Source of the DNA: Zoogloea sp.
GTDB lineage: Bacteria; Pseudomonadota; Gammaproteobacteria; Burkholderiales; Rhodocyclaceae
NCBI RefSeq assembly: GCF_023150065.1
Contig: NZ_JAKLLN010000006.1
Coordinates: 124,001 to 188,000, forward strand
Direction: 5' to 3'
DNA length: 64,000 nucleotides
Shown: positions 1 to 9,148 of the stretch, one piece after another
How the letters are laid out: each line of letters starts with the position of its first letter
Numbering within the stretch: the first letter of the stretch is position 1
Made by a program: the position numbers and the translations under genes
Notes under the pieces: generated by a model
Databases searched by the model: none
Seen by the model: the letters and a program-made list of their open reading frames with translations, nothing else
Told to the model about the DNA's origin: nothing

Positions 1-3000
1 CGCGACCCTGCGCCGGCACGGCCATCCACCAGCTCGTCGGCGGAAACCTTGCCGTTGCCATCGAGATCTACCGCCAGCAGTGCCGCCGTTGTCCAGGCGT
101 TCTGCTCGACGTAGCCGTCGTGATCCAAGTCCAGCGCCGTGGCGACGGTACTGCCGTCGCCCAGGGTGAGAACCGTGCGGGTGACGTGCCCGCCATCGGT
201 GGAGAGCTCGCCGGTAAATGTCGCGGTGGGGGGCGTTGCCGTGCTGCCCTGCTGCTGAAAGAGGGTCTGTGCCTCCCAGGCCGGGACAATGGCAGCCGCG
301 GCATGCTCAAGAAAATCCCGGGCCAGGTCATTGACGCCTGCCTGGGTCTGCGCGTCGTGGCGGCTGCCGGCGGTGTCGTACTGCCGATACTGCACAGTGC
401 CATCCGTCAGCGTCCAGGAGAGGCGCAAATAGCCGTCATCGGTATCCGGATCGTAGGCATAGCCGATCCTTGGCAAGCGGCTGGGGTCCAATCCATACAG
501 GAGTTGGCCATCGGCGTCGGTGCGGCTGGCCAGCTCGCTTGTCAGGCCGCCCAGCAAGCTGTTCAGCCAGCCTGCTGCCGTGGCGCCGCCGCCTGCCTCA
601 TCGTGGGTAGTCGATACCGAGACGTGCCCCGCGGAATCCCACCGGGTTTCGGCATCACCGTAGCGAGTCGGGATGTCCTCAGCGCCGCTGAAGAGACCAC
701 TGAACACCATGTTGGCGACCATCAAGACCGCGCCGGCCACTGGGAAGGCGATCGCAACTGCACCAATTGCGGCGCCCAAGACGTCGCCATGCGCCAGGCT
801 GTTCACGATGCCCAGGACTGGTACGACGTCGCTGAAGGCTGCGCCAAGTGCATTCGAGATGGCATCTGACGCGAAGGTGTTGGCTAGGCTGGCGCCCGAC
901 ACGATGATCCCGCCGGCATCTCCGCTTTCCAATGCGTTGTAGAGATTCAGCGCCGAGGCCACTGTACCCAAAGCGCTGGCGGCGCCATCGAGATCCGCGC
1001 TGCCTGCGTTGTTGAGCTTGCTCAGATTGTTGGCCAGGTTCACCCCTGACACCGCGGCTGCAAACGCGTCGCCATGCTCGATGGCCAGAACGAGGTTGGC
1101 AGCGCTGCTGATGGCGCCGGCGGTCAGCCTGTCGGCATTGGCGGGTTGCGGGGTGTCGTTGTGGCTTGCATGGCTGTTGTCGGCGGGGCTTGACCCCTCT
1201 GGGATCGAACCGGGCTCGAGGGATAGGGTGTCGCTGTCGTCGTTGCTGTTCAGGGGCGCGGCAATCGGCGCTGCTTGAGGAACTGTGGGGTTGATCGTGT
1301 CGCTGTCGGCTTCAAAGGCAGGGAGCGGGGCTGCTGCAGCCTCCTGCGCTGTATCAACCTCAACCTGCGTGGGAGCGGGATGGTCCACCGCTGCATACTG
1401 AAACGGCTTATCTGAGATGGGTTCTACGTTGGTGCTGCTGCCATCGCTTCGCTGTACCGTCCAGGAGCCATCCGGCTTGCTTGAAAGCGCATCCTGCTGT
1501 GGGTCAAACTCAACACGCTGGCCACTTGGTAAAACGATGGCTGAATTGCCACCTGCTGCATCGCGTTCAATGTGTAGTCCCGGTAAACTCGTCACCTCCT
1601 GCGTCGTTTTGTCGTAAATGGTCTGGGATTGATCGCGCAGGCTGATGGTGACCGTCTTGTCGGAATATTCGTCGATCAGTTGCGGATCGTCGTAACCGTT
1701 GCCCAATTCAATACGACGGGTAGCGCCATCGGGTGTTTTGCCGATTTCAACGAAATTCTGGTTGCGTAACTGCTCAGCGGCGTCGTGCAGACCGCTACGC
1801 TCGAGCATGCCAACGAGATCAGCGGTGCCATGTGCTGCTGCCAAGGTCAGGGCACACGGCACGGGTGCCGCCACGCACAGGCCTTTCAGAATCAGCTCCG
1901 CACCGTAGCCGCCCACATTGGCCAGTTGGGTGTCCATACCCAGTTTCTGGAACGCCGATGCCAGGGCCCCGCCCGGTTCTCCGGGAGTCGACAAGATCAC
2001 CCCGCCGACGCCTCCCAAGCCTATTCGGATCAGGCTTTCGGTCTCACCATACTGGCCGCTGCGGGTGCCGGCCAGCCAGTTACCTACTGCTTGGGTTTCC
2101 TGTAGGTTGAGGGGGACGCGGTTGGAATCGATGAATTGGTCGGGGGCTGAGGTCAGCGAATTAAGGTTGAGTGGTGAGCGAGGATCTCTGGACAATGCTT
2201 CCAGTTTTCCGAAAACATCGTACAACCCCGTTTCAATTCTGTGCGCATAAGCTGGGTCTGCGGCATTGGGGTTGGGTGTCCAGTTGTATTGTTCTGCGTT
2301 CTGATTGAGAGGCCGGTCGAGTATCAGGGTACGGCCTGATAGGGGCTTTCCGCCCATGTAACTCACGAGATCACTTTGCGTCGCTGTGTTGAGCAGCACG
2401 GCTCCTCCGGTTACCGCATCGGCAACCGCACTTGGGGCGTACGCACAGTTTGGGTCATCGGGATTGTTGGCAGCGCGAGCCTTGAGTGCGTATTCCGACG
2501 CGCTACCATTGAACGTTATCAAAGCCACTCGTGACGGATCGAAGCCGGCTGTTTGGCTGAGGTCCCGAATCACGTCATGAGCCGTGAAGTCGCCAAGTGC
2601 TCCGGCCAGGCTTTGCCCCCCCACAATCAAGCGTGTACCGGGATCCGTCAGCATTCGGCTCTCGAGATAGCCCAGGACATTGGCCTTGTTATTCTCCCAT
2701 TGGTTGATACCGGTATGAAGCACGTTGCCTGCCCAGTCCTGACTATTCAGGCCATCGGTGCCGGCTTGAGCGAAAAGGAGTTCGTTGGTTTCCGGGTTTA
2801 CGTATGCAACGGCCTTGTACCCGGTCGCCGGGTCTTCAAAAACACGATCAACCACAAATCCCGATGGGGTTTGAAAGGGCTGGGGATTGTCATACGCCGG
2901 AGTGTCCCGGTATGCTGCCAAGGGCATACCCGGCGTCGCCAAGTGCCCTGCATAGGCGGCATCGGAGGCCACCAACGCCAGCTTGACCAGACGAGCGGTA

Positions 3001-3041
3001 TCGCCCTGCGGCTGGGTGGTGACGACGGGTGAATCGCTCAT
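1..3041 (-). CDS. Large class 3 lipase-like protein with EF-hand-like repeats (3' end outside window)
   Basis: The frame is open from an ATG at 3041 to the window edge, giving at least 1013 residues, so the C-terminus is not visible. Residues ~10-200 look like a class 3 lipase: FAQAGTDGLNSQDWAGN matches the RGT...DW..N region, and GGQSLAGALGDF near residue 140 matches the nucleophile elbow GHSLGGALA with an Ala replacing one Gly. Residues ~640-800 are alternating hydrophobic, Gly/Ala-rich segments. Residues 971-1005 contain two calcium-loop-like motifs, DLDHDGYVE and DLDGNGKVSADEL. There is no N-terminal signal peptide, so export by a type I or similar C-terminal signal is inferred. The start overlaps the stop of the upstream beta-propeller gene by ATGA, implying coupled translation. 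GC content is lower than in the rest of the window. Function is inferred: an exported calcium-binding lipase or esterase, or a lipase-type toxin. Confidence 0.7.
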   Translation of the reverse strand, partial: MSDSPVVTTQPQGDTARLVKLALVASDAAYAGHLATPGMPLAAYRDTPAYDNPQPFQTPSGFVVDRVFEDPATGYKAVAYVNPETNELLFAQAGTDGLNSQDWAGNVLHTGINQWENNKANVLGYLESRMLTDPGTRLIVGGQSLAGALGDFTAHDVIRDLSQTAGFDPSRVALITFNGSASEYALKARAANNPDDPNCAYAPSAVADAVTGGAVLLNTATQSDLVSYMGGKPLSGRTLILDRPLNQNAEQYNWTPNPNAADPAYAHRIETGLYDVFGKLEALSRDPRSPLNLNSLTSAPDQFIDSNRVPLNLQETQAVGNWLAGTRSGQYGETESLIRIGLGGVGGVILSTPGEPGGALASAFQKLGMDTQLANVGGYGAELILKGLCVAAPVPCALTLAAAHGTADLVGMLERSGLHDAAEQLRNQNFVEIGKTPDGATRRIELGNGYDDPQLIDEYSDKTVTISLRDQSQTIYDKTTQEVTSLPGLHIERDAAGGNSAIVLPSGQRVEFDPQQDALSSKPDGSWTVQRSDGSSTNVEPISDKPFQYAAVDHPAPTQVEVDTAQEAAAAPLPAFEADSDTINPTVPQAAPIAAPLNSNDDSDTLSLEPGSIPEGSSPADNSHASHNDTPQPANADRLTAGAISSAANLVLAIEHGDAFAAAVSGVNLANNLSKLNNAGSADLDGAASALGTVASALNLYNALESGDAGGIIVSGASLANTFASDAISNALGAAFSDVVPVLGIVNSLAHGDVLGAAIGAVAIAFPVAGAVLMVANMVFSGLFSGAEDIPTRYGDAETRWDSAGHVSVSTTHDEAGGGATAAGWLNSLLGGLTSELASRTDADGQLLYGLDPSRLPRIGYAYDPDTDDGYLRLSWTLTDGTVQYRQYDTAGSRHDAQTQAGVNDLARDFLEHAAAAIVPAWEAQTLFQQQGSTATPPTATFTGELSTDGGHVTRTVLTLGDGSTVATALDLDHDGYVEQNAWTTAALLAVDLDGNGKVSADELVDGRAGAGS

Positions 3042-4309
3042 TGCCGGGTTTCTCCGCACAGGTTCATCACTTTGAGCGTCTTGTCACGTTCGGGAATATC
3101 GCTGGTGCGACTGATGCGCCGGGGTGTCCAGGACACAAAGGCGAAGCGGCAGCCGTCCGGGGAGATTTGCCCGTGTTGGTCGGTTTCTTCGCCCTGCACC
3201 AGTGCGGTGACCGTGTTGTCTTGGGCCGGCTGCCATTGGTAAAGCCCTGCTTCCGGAAAGCCTGAGCACTGGACAATGAAGCCCTCTCGAGTGGCTGTAA
3301 TTCCGATGGAGCAGGAGTACTGCGAATTGGACGAAAGAATCGGCCACAGGGGGTTGGCAATCAGAATCGATGGCATCGAGTGCGACGTGATGGAGCCATC
3401 GTCAGGGTTGAACAGTGTCACCGGGTTGATGCCCCATTGGTAACGATTAAGGAACGGGTGATAGCCACCATTGCCAGCTCGATAGAAGTACCGATGATCG
3501 CCAAAGGGAGGGATGGCCTCGAAATCAAGAGGAATCGGTTTGGTGCCAACCTTGTAGTAAATATCTTGCGATTCTTTGAGCTTCTTAGGTGTGCTGGGGT
3601 AAGGGCCTATGTCGATGTAACCATGCTCCTCAAGTAAAGCGATTGTTGTTCGGCTGATGACTATATGGTTGGGGTCGTAGCTTTTGGGTTTGGGTAAGCA
3701 GGTATAGGGGTGCTCTCTTGGGCTGGAAATATCAGATGTATTAACAGGGGATGGTGCGATAGCGCCCAGCCCTATCTCTTCTGTTTCAGTCCCCAATATT
3801 CCCCATCTCACAAACTGCTTCCATTCTTTAAAAGGTTGCAGCTTTGTAAACTCCCGGCGGGAGTAGGTTATTTGTTTTGTTGCATAGTAGTAACATCCAA
3901 GCTCCCACCCCTCATCCTTTTTCCATCCTCTGTTGTCCTGAAACACCTGAATTGAATTATCCCGGACATCCCAAATAAGAATGCCGAACCGGCGAGACTG
4001 CGGATCTGCGTCGTTGGGTGGGGTGCCGGGCGCGCTGCCATTGAAGATGAGGCGATGGTTGTCCATCCACCACACGGCATTCATGTGGGTGTAAGCGCCG
4101 GAGTCGACAACCGGCAGGGGGGCTTTGGGTACGCCGGCCAAGGCAGCAGTGGATTGAGCGGCCTTCAGATTGAAGGCCAGGATTCTTGCCAGTATGCCGC
4201 TGGCGATATCCGGCGTTTCGGCGGCAACTGAAGTGCCGGCGTGTGGCAACAACATCGCCAATCCCAAGAGGTATGGCAGGTTTCGCCAGATGTTTGATGG
4301 TGCGCTCAT
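3038..4309 (-). CDS. Exported beta-propeller-like protein, partner of the lipase-like gene
   Basis: From the ATG at 4309 the protein has 423 residues. This start is chosen because it gives a clear signal peptide (basic NIWRN, hydrophobic LPYLLGLAMLL, cleavage near SVAA-ETP); the reading frame is open further upstream but encodes no recognisable domain. The body carries repeats typical of TolB/PD40-like propellers: HRLIFNGSAPG, GILIWDVRDNSI, and ISPDGCRFAFVSW close to the C-terminus. I do not recognise a specific family. The stop overlaps the start of the large lipase-like gene (ATGA at 3041-3038), so the two are probably made together and this periplasmic protein may help fold, inhibit or export its partner. 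The stretch ~3550-3960 inside the gene is AT-rich compared with the rest of the window, a sign of transfer. Confidence 0.6.
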   Translation of the reverse strand: MSAPSNIWRNLPYLLGLAMLLPHAGTSVAAETPDIASGILARILAFNLKAAQSTAALAGVPKAPLPVVDSGAYTHMNAVWWMDNHRLIFNGSAPGTPPNDADPQSRRFGILIWDVRDNSIQVFQDNRGWKKDEGWELGCYYYATKQITYSRREFTKLQPFKEWKQFVRWGILGTETEEIGLGAIAPSPVNTSDISSPREHPYTCLPKPKSYDPNHIVISRTTIALLEEHGYIDIGPYPSTPKKLKESQDIYYKVGTKPIPLDFEAIPPFGDHRYFYRAGNGGYHPFLNRYQWGINPVTLFNPDDGSITSHSMPSILIANPLWPILSSNSQYSCSIGITATREGFIVQCSGFPEAGLYQWQPAQDNTVTALVQGEETDQHGQISPDGCRFAFVSWTPRRISRTSDIPERDKTLKVMNLCGETRQ

Positions 4310-4518
4310 GATGATTTCGTTTAGGGCATCAACAGTAGTGTCCGGTTCGAGCCGCGTTGGAGTCCTCTGACTGGTGAGCTTCGAGACTCTGGCGTTCCTT
4401 GAGATTGCGTGATTATCCAGAACAATATGCGTTTTGGATAGTTTCTTGCTGTGTGGATAGTCTTGAAGGGGCAACATCAGAAGCGTGACGCCTTGTGTTG
4501 TCAGGCGCTGGAGCGTGA

Positions 4519-4740
4519 TTGAGGCTGGTGCTGTGTTCGGAGGGAGAATTGCTGTGCCTGATTGCTCCGATTGAGCGCCGGCGCGTGGCTACCGAGAGGC
4601 AGTTGATGGCTTTGTTCGGGCTCACTTCTGGAGAGTCCCGCTTGGCGAGAGCCTTGGCCGTCGGCGAGTCCTTGGAGGTCTATGCCGAGAATGCGGGGCT
4701 GAAGCTACCTACGGTAAAAACATAGTTGTGGGCAGTTGTG
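4519..4740 (+). pseudogene. Remnant of a LuxR-type regulator (DNA-binding end)
   Basis: Translation gives LMALFGLTSGESRLARALA followed by EVYAENAGLKLPTVKT, which matches the scissor HTH of LuxR-family regulators (consensus LFGLTPAEARLA...A..L.IS..TVKTQL). An in-frame TAG at 4723-4725 stands where the family has Gln or His, and similarity appears to continue for a few codons (LWAVVHR) before ending. Nothing upstream encodes the sensory part of such a protein. It is therefore a broken 3' fragment rather than a short gene. It lies directly between the lower-GC lipase region and another gene tail, so it probably marks a rearrangement boundary. Confidence 0.6.
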
Positions 4741-4743
4741 CAT

Positions 4744-4974
4744 AGGCTGGCCCGTTCCAGCGAGGACGAGAAGCAGAGCCAGCTCACCCGTCTGGCCGAC
4801 TTCCAGACCCGCAATGCCGACCAGGCCCCCAAGTGGCTGGCCCTGCTCAAGCAGACCGTGATCGAGAACGGCAATGTGTTCGCGGTGCTGGTTGAGGCCG
4901 TGAAGTACTGCTCCCTGGGGCAGATCACCACGGCCCTGTACGACGTCGGCGGCCAGTACCGCCGGAGCATGTAA
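4744..4974 (+). pseudogene. 3' remnant of an acyl-CoA mutase (methylmalonyl/isobutyryl-CoA mutase family)
   Basis: About 76 codons ending at TAA 4972-4974 read as the extreme C-terminus of a B12-dependent acyl-CoA mutase: APKWLALLKQTVIENGNVF, then VKYCSLGQITTALYDVGGQY and RRSM. The family ends with nearly the same ...CSLGQIT.AL.EVGGQYRRNM tail. The catalytic barrel and the cobalamin-binding domain are absent, since sequence immediately upstream belongs to the luxR fragment. A strong hairpin terminator follows at 5018-5043, as expected of a former operon end. I regard it as non-functional debris from a deletion or insertion. Confidence 0.65.
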
Positions 4975-5017
4975 GCAAGCCATAAAGACACCCCCGGTAA
5001 GGGGGGAACAGCACAAG

Positions 5018-5043
5018 GAAACGGCGCCGAAAGGCGCCGTTTC
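5018..5043 (+). terminator. Hairpin terminator after the mutase remnant
   Basis: A perfect 11-bp stem (GAAACGGCGCC / GGCGCCGTTTC) closes on a GAAA loop. The A-rich left arm pairs with a short T-run, so it could end transcription in either direction. It isolates the chemoreceptor promoter from upstream reading. Confidence 0.8.
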
Positions 5044-5126
5044 TGCATTCCGGGACGGAAATCCGTGGTGGGCTCTGCACCGGCCACGGACGATGACTCC
5101 GCTTTGCTCCTGCTCCGGGGTTTTGT

Positions 5127-5153
5127 TAAAGATTTGTGACGGTATGCCGAAGA
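5127..5153 (+). promoter_or_regulatory. Putative sigma-28 (FliA) promoter of the chemoreceptor gene
   Basis: TAAAGATT, 11 bases, GCCGAAGA. Against the sigma-28 consensus TAAAGTTT-N11-GCCGATAA this is 7/8 and 6/8 with exact spacing. It lies 103 bases upstream of the chemoreceptor ATG, so the receptor is likely expressed with flagellar class 3 genes. Confidence 0.6.
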
Positions 5154-5255
5154 ACCCCCACGGCCGGCACGCACAGGGGCGTGCATGAATGGAATCGGGG
5201 TGAGTCGCTGCTTCATCCGGTTCCCGGCTTCATATAAGAAGAGAGAACAAGAACA

Positions 5256-7307
5256 ATGCTTGCTCGGATGAGTCTGCGTCAGAAGCTGCTGATGCTGGGG
5301 GCCGTCGCCATCGTTGCGCTGGTGGTAGCGGTGATCTCGGGAATCCTCGGGATTCGGGAGGGGATTTCAGGGGTTCAGGAGATCGGGCGTCACCGCCTGC
5401 CATCGGTCATCGCCATCCAGGGCATCCGTGAAGTCCAGGTCGCTCTCAAGTCGAGTACCTACGAGGCGGCGCTGTGGGAGAACGACCCGGACGCCCAGGA
5501 GCAGTTCGACACCATCGCCAAGGACAAGCTCGCCGCCTGGGCTAACGTCGAGGGTGTCTGGAAGCGCTATGAGGCGATCCCCCGCTCGGCCGAGGAGGAT
5601 GCCCTGTGGCAGCAGTTCGTCAAGGAGTGGAACACCTGGAAGAAGTTTGACCAGGACACCATCGCGCTCATCCAGTCGCTGGCGGCCAACAAGGAAATGG
5701 CACGGCAGCGGGAGCTCTTCCAGAAGTACTACATGCTGGGTGGTGCCCAGCGGAAATCCTACGTGGCTGCCGAGAAGCTGCTCACCCAGCTGGTGGAGAT
5801 GAACGCGGTCAATGTGGCGGCGCAGACCGACTCCGCCGAGGCCGCCACCCAGCTTGCCCAGATCGGCATGATCGGGGTGGGGGCGGGCGCCACGCTGGCG
5901 GTGCTGGTGCTCAGTGTGCTGATCACCGTGAGCATCCTCCGCCAGATGGGCGGTGAGCCTGCCTATGCCGCCGAGATTGCGCGGAAGATCGCCCGCGGCC
6001 AGTTGGACGTGGATGTGGCGGTGGGGCAGGGCGATCAGACCAGCCTGCTGTTTGCCATGAAGACCATGCGCGACAGGCTGGACGGCATCCTGCGGGAGAT
6101 CGAGGAGTGCAGCAAGCACATGGGCCAGTCGGCCTACCAGGTCTCCAAGATCTCCAACGAGATCTCCGACGTGAGCCGCCAGCAGGCCAGCCGGTCCGAC
6201 GAGGTGGCGGGGGCGATGCTGCAACTGCATCACATTTCCGAGGATGTGCAGGCCCAGGCCATGGGGGCCGCCCAGCGCTCGTCGCTGGTCGAGGAGCTGG
6301 CCCGGGGCGGCTTGAGCAGCGTCCAGCAGAACATCGCCTCGATGCAGGACACCACCACCGAGGTGACACGCGCTGCCGGCGAGATCCTGGACCTGGAGCA
6401 GTCGGCCCAGCAGATCCATTCCATCGTCAATACCATCAAGGAAATTGCATCCCAGACCAATCTGCTGGCCCTCAATGCCGCCATCGAGGCTGCCCGGGCC
6501 GGGGAGCAGGGGCGTGGTTTTGCCGTGGTGGCGGATGAAGTACGCAAGCTGGCGGAGCGGACCACCGCGTCGGCCAGCGAGGTGGGACAGATCATTGGCC
6601 AGCTGTCGGGCAAGGTGCAGCAGGTCTCCACCACCATGCACGAGGTGGTCCGGCAGGTCGATCACACTCAGGACGAGGCGCGCAAGACCAGCGGCGCCAT
6701 CGAGGGCATGGCCAGCAATGCGGTCGAATCGGCCCAGTCGATCCAGGGCATTGCCAACGCCAGCCATCAGCAACTCGATCGCTTTGCGCTGCTGGAGAGC
6801 ACGACGGAGACCCTGTTCATCACTCTCCGGGAGAGTGGCAGCAAGGTGGAGACCACCGCGGCCATCGGCGAAGACCTGCGGGACGTGACCCAACGCCTCA
6901 ACAACATCATGGCCGGCTTCAGCTTCAACAGCGGTACGCCCATTCCCCGGGCCGACCGTGAGCAGCGACGGGCTCCACGGGCGGAGCACAGCCTCCTCGT
7001 CAGGGTGAAGCAGTCCGGGCAATCCCAGGAAGGCATCTGCGCCGACTTCTCCCTGAACGGGCTGCGTCTGCGCCTGACCCAGGCCATCGACGCCCAGCAG
7101 CCCATCGAGGTGTCCATTTTCGTGCCGGATGAAAACCTCGACAGCTACACCCGCCAGGAGCCCGTGCGCATCCAGTGCCGCGTCGTGCGTGCCAGCAGCG
7201 AAGGGGGGCGGTTCATCTACGGAGTCGAGTTCGGCAATGCCTCCGAGGCCGATCGACATGCCATCCGCCGCTGCTTCCAGTTCTTCAATAAAAACGCAGA
7301 TTTCTGA
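5256..7307 (+). CDS. Methyl-accepting chemotaxis protein with C-terminal PilZ domain
   Basis: 683 residues. Membrane segments lie at ~10-32 and ~202-228, enclosing a helical periplasmic sensor of ~170 residues. A HAMP-like segment (~229-280, [20 protein letters not shown]) leads into the cytoplasmic coiled coil, whose hairpin tip (~395-435: [20 protein letters not shown], then [18 protein letters not shown]) is the CheA/CheW-binding signature. The C-terminal ~110 residues form a PilZ domain: RRAPR (571-575) and DFSLNG (597-602) match the RxxxR and D/NxSxxG c-di-GMP-binding motifs. The receptor therefore probably combines ligand sensing with c-di-GMP input to bias swimming. The normal C-terminal CheR/CheB tether pentapeptide is replaced by PilZ. 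A FliA-type promoter lies upstream, and the gene reads towards a small periplasmic binding protein and a porin. Confidence 0.93.
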   Translation: MLARMSLRQKLLMLGAVAIVALVVAVISGILGIREGISGVQEIGRHRLPSVIAIQGIREVQVALKSSTYEAALWENDPDAQEQFDTIAKDKLAAWANVEGVWKRYEAIPRSAEEDALWQQFVKEWNTWKKFDQDTIALIQSLAANKEMARQRELFQKYYMLGGAQRKSYVAAEKLLTQLVEMNAVNVAAQTDSAEAATQLAQIGMIGVGAGATLAVLVLSVLITVSILRQMGGEPAYAAEIARKIARGQLDVDVAVGQGDQTSLLFAMKTMRDRLDGILREIEECSKHMGQSAYQVSKISNEISDVSRQQASRSDEVAGAMLQLHHISEDVQAQAMGAAQRSSLVEELARGGLSSVQQNIASMQDTTTEVTRAAGEILDLEQSAQQIHSIVNTIKEIASQTNLLALNAAIEAARAGEQGRGFAVVADEVRKLAERTTASASEVGQIIGQLSGKVQQVSTTMHEVVRQVDHTQDEARKTSGAIEGMASNAVESAQSIQGIANASHQQLDRFALLESTTETLFITLRESGSKVETTAAIGEDLRDVTQRLNNIMAGFSFNSGTPIPRADREQRRAPRAEHSLLVRVKQSGQSQEGICADFSLNGLRLRLTQAIDAQQPIEVSIFVPDENLDSYTRQEPVRIQCRVVRASSEGGRFIYGVEFGNASEADRHAIRRCFQFFNKNADF

Positions 7308-7345
7308 TCCAGCCCGCTGTCCGGGCCATTAACTGAGGACGTGCA

Positions 7346-7783
7346 ATGTCTTTCACCAAGCTGCAGCCCTGTCTGCGGATCACCGCCTTGCTCACCGGCC
7401 TGCTCGCTGCGGCGTCGGCCTCCGCCGAGTTCGTCGTGATCGTGGGCAAGGGCGGGCCGGATGCCATGACCAAGGAGCAGGTTGCCGATGTCTTCCTCGG
7501 CAAGGCTGCCAGCCTGCCGGGCGGCGCGTCGGCCGCGCCCCAGGACCAGGCGGACTCGAGCCCGCTGCGCGACGAGTTCTACACCAAGATCACCGGCAAA
7601 TCGGCCGCCCAGGCCAAGGCCTACTGGTCCAAGCTGGCCTTCACCGGCAAGGGCACACCCCCGCCCGAGGCGGGTAACAGCGCCGCCGTGAAGAAGGCGG
7701 TGGCCGGCGCGCCCGGCGGGATCGGCTACGTCGAGAAATCCGCTGCGGACGCGACCGTGAAGGTCGTCCTGACCGTGAACTGA
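7346..7783 (+). CDS. Small PstS-like periplasmic phosphate-type binding protein
   Basis: 145 residues with a signal peptide cleaved near ASA-EFVVIV. The mature part resembles the N-terminal lobe of PstS-like proteins (MTKEQVADVFLGK, ITGKSAAQAKAYW, and a C-terminal GAPGGIGYVEKSA which matches the G.IGYV element). At ~120 mature residues it is much shorter than a true two-lobed PstS (~320), so it belongs to the short PBP-like class that is often encoded beside a porin. It sits 38 bases after the chemoreceptor and 41 bases before the porin gene, consistent with one transcript. A role in delivering or sensing an oxyanion is plausible but unproven; no Pst permease genes are near. Confidence 0.75.
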   Translation: MSFTKLQPCLRITALLTGLLAAASASAEFVVIVGKGGPDAMTKEQVADVFLGKAASLPGGASAAPQDQADSSPLRDEFYTKITGKSAAQAKAYWSKLAFTGKGTPPPEAGNSAAVKKAVAGAPGGIGYVEKSAADATVKVVLTVN

Positions 7784-7824
7784 TCCGGTCCTGCACCGAC
7801 AACCGAATTCCATCTGGAGGTTTC

Positions 7825-9048
7825 ATGATTTTCCGTATGCGTCACCTTGCCGTCGTGCTCTCTTCCCTCCTGCTCGGCGCCCCATCCCTTTCCCAGGCCG
7901 TCGAAGTGGGCGGCATCGATCTGAATGGTTCCGGCTTCGCGACCCTGGGGCTGGGCCACATGCTCGGGGGCAGTGAGGGCGCCATGAGCGGCTACAGGAA
8001 GCCCGTCTTCATCTCCGACTATGCCCAGGGCGGTGTCTATGACGGCAAGGGCGGCATCCAGTGGCAGCCCGACTCCAAGCTCGGCCTCCAGGGCGTGGCC
8101 ACCTTTCCGGACCGGCGTTTCTCGGTGACCGGTCAGGTCGTGGCCCGGGGCGCCCGGGATGGCGCCATCAACCTGGAATGGCTCTATGCCAGCTTCAAGG
8201 TGAACGACAACATCACCCTGCAGGCCGGTCGCAAGCGCATCCCGATGTTTTACTACTCCGACACCCAGGACATCGGCGTGGCCCTGCCCTGGACGCATCT
8301 GCCGCCCCAGCTCTATGGCTGGGAGGTAGTGAACTACAACGGCTTCAACGTGGCCTATCGCGGCCAGATGGCCGGCTGGGATGTGGGTGCCAACGCCCTC
8401 ATCGGCAAGGAGTCCAAGGACCGTAGCGGCTACTGGAAGGTCTATCGCGGTCGCAACAACCGTACCGATGTGCGCTGGGACAACATCGTCGGTGGCGATC
8501 TGAGTCTCGCCAAGGACTGGTTCGAGACGCGCTTCGTGTATCTCCAGTCCAAGGTCAGGCAGAAGAACGCATCCGGCTCCCTGGATACGGATCCGGCTTC
8601 GTCCACCTACGGCAGCTATATCGATGGCGACACTTCCTTCTCCTCGCCGGCGGGCAAGCAGAAGATCTACGGTGCCACCTTCAACATCGACTACGAGAAC
8701 TTCCTGGTCCGCAGCGAGTTCATCCGTATCGCCCACAACGATGTGATGGGCTACACCGACCGGGCCCAGATCCTCGGCGTGGGCTATCGCATCGGCAAAT
8801 GGACGCCCATGTACACGGTCTCCAATTACCGTAGCCAGGCGGACATCGCTGCAGGCGCAGACCCCGACGGCCAGGAGGCACACCGCACCCACTCCGCCAC
8901 CCTGCGCTATGACCTGTCCACCTCCAGCGCGGTCAAGGTGCAGCTGGATGTGCAGAAGGATCGCAGCGGCCCCAACTACACCGTGGATGGTTTCAACCGC
9001 TTCGGTAATGCACGCCTGCTGACGGCGACCTACGACGTGGTCTTCTGA
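7825..9048 (+). CDS. Outer-membrane porin-like beta-barrel protein
   Basis: 407 residues with a signal peptide (AVVLSSLLLGAPSLSQA-VEV). The sequence is full of alternating amphipathic strands rich in aromatic and charged residues (NITLQAGRKRIPMFYYSD, ENFLVRSEFIRIAHNDVMGY), and the last residue is Phe in TATYDVVF, the usual outer-membrane barrel assembly signal. GGAGG lies 8 bases before the ATG. It follows the short PstS-like gene and probably supplies the outer-membrane route for the same solute. A GC hairpin without a T-run (9068-9085) follows. Confidence 0.8.
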   Translation: MIFRMRHLAVVLSSLLLGAPSLSQAVEVGGIDLNGSGFATLGLGHMLGGSEGAMSGYRKPVFISDYAQGGVYDGKGGIQWQPDSKLGLQGVATFPDRRFSVTGQVVARGARDGAINLEWLYASFKVNDNITLQAGRKRIPMFYYSDTQDIGVALPWTHLPPQLYGWEVVNYNGFNVAYRGQMAGWDVGANALIGKESKDRSGYWKVYRGRNNRTDVRWDNIVGGDLSLAKDWFETRFVYLQSKVRQKNASGSLDTDPASSTYGSYIDGDTSFSSPAGKQKIYGATFNIDYENFLVRSEFIRIAHNDVMGYTDRAQILGVGYRIGKWTPMYTVSNYRSQADIAAGADPDGQEAHRTHSATLRYDLSTSSAVKVQLDVQKDRSGPNYTVDGFNRFGNARLLTATYDVVF

Positions 9049-9148
9049 GCCCGGGCGATCCGGACAGGGCCGGTGCATTCCGGCCTTGGGAAACGCCCGT
9101 GGCCGGCTATGCTTCAGACAATCACCCCGTTTTCAGGGAGGTTTGTGC

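Noticed and set aside
5367..7259. 630-codon open frame on the strand opposite the chemoreceptor
   Set aside because: It is a GC-driven shadow: no ribosome site, low-complexity His/Leu/Gly translation, no domain, while the plus strand encodes a complete chemoreceptor.
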